The notes under the pieces: model-generated | Told to the model about the DNA's origin: nothing | What the model saw: only the letters and a program-made list of their open reading frames with translations | The model's database searches: none | In this document: positions 7,101 through 10,342 of the stretch, piece after piece | How the letters are laid out: every line of letters starts with the position of its first letter | Position numbering within the stretch: position 1 is the stretch's first letter | Made by a program: the position numbers and the translations under genes | Source of the DNA: Anaerolineae bacterium | Lineage (GTDB): Bacteria; Chloroflexota; Anaerolineae; J102 | Reading direction: 5' to 3' | Length of the DNA stretch: 10,342 nucleotides | NCBI GenBank assembly: GCA_026992375.1 | Contig: JALXAF010000474.1 | Location: 1-10,342, forward strand

Positions 7101-10100
7101 ACGCACATGCGCTTCCGCCTGACGAGCGACGCACTGACCGGTCCTGACTGGGGCGGTCCTGCCAGCGATGGCGAGGTGGAGGACTACTGGCAGCCCCTCT
7201 ATTGCGTGGGCAACTACCTGTGGATGGACACCGGCTCCACCGCCGACCAGCAGGATGCCGGTGACGCTGCTGTGCCCGACGGCACAGTGGTCAACCTGGC
7301 GTGGGGCGGCCCTGATGGCGTGATTGGCGCCGGCGGCGACGACGTCACCTACAGCGCCGCCACCACGGGCGGCGTCTACGGCTTCTGCGGTCTCACGCCC
7401 GACGCCAACAACGACAGCGCCGACGACGACTACCAACTCTCCGTGCCCACCCTGCCCGGAACGCCCGTCACCGCTGACCAGGGCTCCGACGTCGTGGACA
7501 GCGACGGCGACGCCACTGGCAAATCTCCAGTTTTCACGCTCACAACCATCCCCACGGGCGAAAACAGCACCGGCGACAACGGCGCTGCCGGCGGCCCCAA
7601 CAATTTCCCTGACAATCAGGTGAACGAGACCATCGACTTTGGCTTCCAGCCCACGCCCGAATTTGGTTCGGTGGGTAACTATGTGTGGTTGGATGAGGAC
7701 AGCGACGGCTATCAGGACGCCGGCGAACCTGGCATCCCCAACGTGCAGGTAACTCTCTATGACGACGCCTGCGCCCAGTTGGACATCACCTACACCGATG
7801 CCGACGGCGGCTATCTTTTCCCCGACCTGGTTGCGGGTGCGTATCGGGTCGATGTCGATACGACGCAACCAGCCCTTAGCGGTCTGCATCAGACCACCAA
7901 CCCCGTGTTGGCAAACGCCGACTTCGGCAACCAGGATCTCGGCACCACTGCCTGTGGCTACGAGATGACAATCGGCGGCGCAGCGCCCCTGGAGAACCTT
8001 ACCGGCGACTTCGGCTTCATTGGCGAAGACCCCGATGGCAACACCGGTACAGCCGCCATCGGCGACACCGTATGGTACGACGCGGACAGCGACGGCGCCC
8101 AGGATCCCAACGAAGTGGGCATCGCCGACGTGTGCATGGAATTGATCGCAGTCGGCCCCGACGGCATCTTCGATCCAGGCGCAGACGGCGTGTACGGCAC
8201 CGCCGATGACGACGAAGTGGTGCATGCCACCATGCAAACCGACAGCAACGGCCATTACCTGTTCGATGGTCTTACCCCCGCCGCTTATGTGGTGCAGACC
8301 TGCGCCACCAACCCCAACCTGGCGGGTCTGACCCAAACCGGCGACCCCGATGACTTCGGCGCCCTCGCCGCCAACCCCGATGGCATGACTACCACCCCCG
8401 TGGTGCTGGCCCCCGGCGACGTCTTCCTCGACGCCGACTTCGGCTACCTTACAGAAATCTGCAACGCCATCGGCGACACCGTGTGGCTGGATGCGGACGG
8501 TTCGGGCGCAGCAACGATGGACGCCGGCGAATACGGCATCCCGGGTGTCACCGTGGCCCTGATACGGGACACGAACGGTGACGCAATCTGGGATGCAGAT
8601 GGCGCCGACGACACGTTGGGCACCGCGGACGATGAACCTATCATCGGTCAGGATGTGACCGACGGCAGCGGCAACTACCTCTTCCCCTGCCTGCCCGATG
8701 GCGACTACATCACGTGGGTGAACGACACCGATAATGTGCTCAGCGAACTGGACCAGACCTATGACCAGGACGCACCGTTGGACGACATGAGCGCCACCAA
8801 CGTGGCGGGCGGAGCCACCGACCTGGATCAGGACTTCAGCTACACGCCCGAGGGGCAGGACGGCTCCATGTGCCTGGTGGGCGACGCCATCTTCCTGGAC
8901 ATCGATAGCAGCGGCTCGCCCATGGCGGGCGAAGGCCTGGAAGGCGTCGTCGTCAATCTATACGACGCTGCCGGAGCGACTCTCCTCGCCAGCACAATAA
9001 CGGATGAGAACGGCCATTACTACTTCCCGGTGGACTGCAGCGGCGGCGCTGTCACCGTGCAGGTGCACGTAGACGCCGCCACCCTGCCACCCGGCGTCAG
9101 CAACACCGTCGATCCTGATGGCGGCAACGACAGCGTATCGACCACGACCGTGGGCGGCGCCAACCCCGCTATCGATCTGGCCCAGGACTTTGGTTATGAG
9201 CCCAACCCGGGCGAGGCGGGCCGCATCGGCAATCTGGTGTGGCTGGACCAAAACGCCGACGGCGACTGGGACGGCGTAGATGGTCCCGACGCCACCTCCA
9301 ACACCGATGATGACGAAACGCCCATTGCCGGCGTCACCATGGATCTGTATCGGGATGACAACTGTAATGGTATGCTCGACCCCGGCGAGGGGTTGATGGC
9401 AGCAGCCACGACTGCAGCCGACATCAACAGCGGCCTGTATGGCGCTGACGGCAACTACTTGTTCGCCAATTTGCCCACCAGCGGCGGCGTTTGCTACATC
9501 GTGGATGTGACAGATGAGGATGGCGTGTTGTTGGGCTACTGGCACTCGCTGGGGGCGCCTACTACCAACAACGAGAGCCAGACAGACCCCTACGCTGTCA
9601 CCATAGGTGGAACAGATCCCACCGAGAACCTGACTGCTGATTTCGGTTACTACGTCGAGCCTGCAGCGGTGGGCAACCGTTTCTGGTATGATCTCAATCA
9701 CAACGGCGAGCAGGATCCCGGCGAAATCGGCCTGAATGGTGCAACCCTGACGCTGTCGATCACTTATCCCGACTCCACCGTGGTGACGTTGCAGACATTG
9801 ACGGAAAATGATCCGGTAAGCGGCGAGCCAGGCTACTACAGTTTTGGCAACCTGCTGCTGGATGAGGATTACAATGGCGATGGCGTTGCGCCGGAGCCTG
9901 CGTATGCGCTTTCGGCAACGCTTCCCGGCAATCTAACCACAGTGGTCGATGCAGCGGGCGTGGATGACTGTGCCGACGCCGATGACCCCACGGACGTGAA
10001 CGCCTTCCCCACCCAGGGATTGATCGAGACAACGCCAATCGATAGCGCCGCCCCCGTCAACGAACCGACCCCCATCGCCTGTTACGATTTCGGCGTCTAT

Positions 10101-10342
10101 CGCGTGGAGTTTGGCGATCTGCCCGACGATTACTACACTCTTGCGGGCAGCTCCGGCGCCCTGCACATTCTGTATCCCGATACGGACAACGATTATGTGC
10201 CGGAGGGAGACGACGCCGTATGGCTAGGCATGATCGTGGATAGCGACCCTGACGGCTTCCCCGGCCCCGACGCCGATGGCGACGATCTCAACGGCGTAGA
10301 TGATGAGGATGGCTTGATTTACTATCCACAAACCTGGATCAA
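4182..10342 (+). CDS. Giant secreted SdrD_B/GEVED multidomain surface protein (3' end outside window)
   Basis: 2053 codons are read without a stop and the frame is open at the window end. Residues 1-28 form a signal peptide: MKK, a hydrophobic core from about 5 to 22, and a likely cut after VQA. Residues 44-140 are a first SdrD_B-like domain (ITGVVYRDYNANGVRDAYE). About 150-640 resembles a beta-propeller, with phrases such as WGLAHDPSTDTIYAAAF and FGDLDISDDLSTLWTINLST. Further B-like modules start near residues 643, 1009, 1164, 1293, 1430, 1566, 1682 and 1830, each opening (V/I)G(N/D)xxWxD or a close variant. A GEVED-type unit lies at about 811-1002, from YDWGDLPDS to GEVEDY. A second begins near 1977 (FGDLPDDY) and is truncated. 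The protein is very acidic and rich in Asp, Gly, Asn and Thr, with EF-hand-like loops (DEDSDGYQD, DLNHNGEQD) that fit calcium binding. By family analogy it is an extracellular stalk or adhesin. The anchor type is unknown because the C-terminus is missing. Confidence 0.93.
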   Translation, partial: MKKAIGIFWAGIAVFLLIAILANYTVQARQSDAAALRPDAPTAITGVVYRDYNANGVRDAYEPGVPNVTVTAYPASATGSTGGVSATTAADGSYSLATGAGQWRIEVTGLPDYLFDGSAGSTTVVFTNDSASNVDIGVNNPGEYAASDSRLTTSIYYHADRSGTNPALLSFDYDAGCVDANLDGNCDNGDPNGFDTPAPTTEATQPDIGTTWGLAHDPSTDTIYAAAFMKRHTQFRNHGETGLIFSIHNGVTSVYADLSAQTGTDPHVQYDPATNQCIGGLGTSWQSQSWDETDCWDHDPDSWDQVGRVGFGDLDISDDLSTLWTINLSTKELYQIPVTTNGLPLGIADITAYALPLTATCQNSDDLRPFALAFHDGKVYVGMTCTAETSQNRNELQAFVYSTDAAAPGTFTLELSVPLTYNREYAIDANPDSDADWNPWSPTFTYLQSPQFNSGEVAYPQPWLTDIEFDGDDMILGIRDRYGDQMGFRRYSTNPADNTLYSGDSAGDILKACSDGAGGWTLENNGNCGGNTTGGANNNQGPGGGEFYYQEYYPYHTEISMSGLVNVPGRGEVVEDAYDTIYDTNEFFDGGILWMDNTSGQRNRAYRIYDTSPGGSNPGDGTFAKGNGLGDLEYLSAPAPLEVGNRLWCDLGDGSGVGAENGIQDPGEEVVINATVTLECDINGDGFNGGDDVSATTTTDANGNYLFRDGDASLSNFPTASWDSNLHIIPRDTQCRILIDPTQAALADSCGSGQYEPTTPNNGGSDDGADLRDSDGSPDIDGAGNTGVVFTTGSHGQNDHTLDFGFKPQADYDWGDLPDSFATLTASSGPSHVITSDLYLGSCVDAEADGQPDDPQAGAAGSGSGNGDDGNTGTATTGTCAQAGDDEDGVTLTTPMIPGGQACFDVTAHNATAGSVNIYAWIDWNGDGNFGDGAGGVDTDESFILGAVPASTDWTNHEICTTVPAAATFDGGETHMRFRLTSDALTGPDWGGPASDGEVEDYWQPLYCVGNYLWMDTGSTADQQDAGDAAVPDGTVVNLAWGGPDGVIGAGGDDVTYSAATTGGVYGFCGLTPDANNDSADDDYQLSVPTLPGTPVTADQGSDVVDSDGDATGKSPVFTLTTIPTGENSTGDNGAAGGPNNFPDNQVNETIDFGFQPTPEFGSVGNYVWLDEDSDGYQDAGEPGIPNVQVTLYDDACAQLDITYTDADGGYLFPDLVAGAYRVDVDTTQPALSGLHQTTNPVLANADFGNQDLGTTACGYEMTIGGAAPLENLTGDFGFIGEDPDGNTGTAAIGDTVWYDADSDGAQDPNEVGIADVCMELIAVGPDGIFDPGADGVYGTADDDEVVHATMQTDSNGHYLFDGLTPAAYVVQTCATNPNLAGLTQTGDPDDFGALAANPDGMTTTPVVLAPGDVFLDADFGYLTEICNAIGDTVWLDADGSGAATMDAGEYGIPGVTVALIRDTNGDAIWDADGADDTLGTADDEPIIGQDVTDGSGNYLFPCLPDGDYITWVNDTDNVLSELDQTYDQDAPLDDMSATNVAGGATDLDQDFSYTPEGQDGSMCLVGDAIFLDIDSSGSPMAGEGLEGVVVNLYDAAGATLLASTITDENGHYYFPVDCSGGAVTVQVHVDAATLPPGVSNTVDPDGGNDSVSTTTVGGANPAIDLAQDFGYEPNPGEAGRIGNLVWLDQNADGDWDGVDGPDATSNTDDDETPIAGVTMDLYRDDNCNGMLDPGEGLMAAATTAADINSGLYGADGNYLFANLPTSGGVCYIVDVTDEDGVLLGYWHSLGAPTTNNESQTDPYAVTIGGTDPTENLTADFGYYVEPAAVGNRFWYDLNHNGEQDPGEIGLNGATLTLSITYPDSTVVTLQTLTENDPVSGEPGYYSFGNLLLDEDYNGDGVAPEPAYALSATLPGNLTTVVDAAGVDDCADADDPTDVNAFPTQGLIETTPIDSAAPVNEPTPIACYDFGVYRVEFGDLPDDYYTLAGSSGALHILYPDTDNDYVPEGDDAVWLGMIVDSDPDGFPGPDADGDDLNGVDDEDGLIYYPQTWI
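7206..10103 (+). repeat. Array of seven tandem SdrD_B-like modules within the giant gene
   Basis: Coding repeats start at 7206, 7671, 8058, 8469, 8877, 9225 and 9669, spaced 348-465 bp. Each opens with a Trp/Phe-Asp strand (VGNYLWMD, VGNYVWLD, IGDTVWYD, IGDTVWLD, VGDAIFLD, IGNLVWLD, VGNRFWYD). Most then run through an acidic loop, an 'xGxxVxLYD' strand, a 'TDxxGxYxF' turn and a closing 'DFGY/DFGF'. Protein similarity between modules is obvious but DNA identity is only short (for example catcggcgacaccgt at 8057-8071 and 8468-8482). The copies therefore look old and diverged rather than recently duplicated. Two further B-like domains lie outside the array, at 4311 and 6108. Confidence 0.85.

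Noticed and set aside
6492..8336. Long open frame on the - strand (614 codons)
   Set aside because: It is the mirror of the giant + strand gene. GAC/GGC/GCC-rich codons read backwards give Val/Ala/Gly-rich nonsense, while the + frame shows clear domain motifs throughout.
8958..9701. - strand open frame of 247 codons
   Set aside because: Antisense shadow of B-like modules; Val/Ala/Gly-rich composition with no family features.

Overview
The window reads as a piece of a moderately GC-rich bacterial chromosome. A Chloroflexota (Anaerolineae-like) source is my best guess. It rests on the style of the sensor kinase, the very long SdrD_B/GEVED-type surface protein and the intergenic palindromes, but no marker gene here proves it. 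The guess is inference, not a result.

Layout. (1) Bases 1-2620 hold a two-component pair on the + strand. The first gene is a sensor histidine kinase whose 5' end lies outside the window (extracellular CACHE-like sensor, membrane segment, HAMP, GAF, HisKA_3, HATPase_c). Its last 29 bases overlap a NarL/FixJ-type response regulator, so the two are almost certainly co-translated partners. (2) Bases 2621-4181 are about 1.56 kb with no convincing gene. The stretch is crowded with palindromes and short repeats: a ~113-bp nested imperfect palindrome, a heptanucleotide repeat array in inverted arrangement, a run of at least seven short stem-loops in 200 bp, and an AT-rich patch with a consensus extended -10 box. 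There is also a doubtful 65-codon ORF on the - strand. (3) From 4182 to the window end runs one uninterrupted + strand reading frame of 2053 codons that is still open at base 10342. It has a strong Shine-Dalgarno sequence and a signal peptide. A ~490-residue probable beta-propeller region follows a first B-like domain. After it come eight more SdrD_B-like modules and two GEVED-type units, the second cut off by the window end.

How they might work together. The kinase senses something outside the membrane and the regulator presumably changes transcription. The giant protein is exported and probably forms a calcium-stabilised stalk or adhesin on the cell surface. Nothing in the sequence ties the regulator to the giant gene beyond adjacency. 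I see no phage genes, transposase, CRISPR array, tRNA or rRNA, and no clear multi-gene novel system. The most unusual items are the architecture of the giant protein and the repeat-dense intergenic region.
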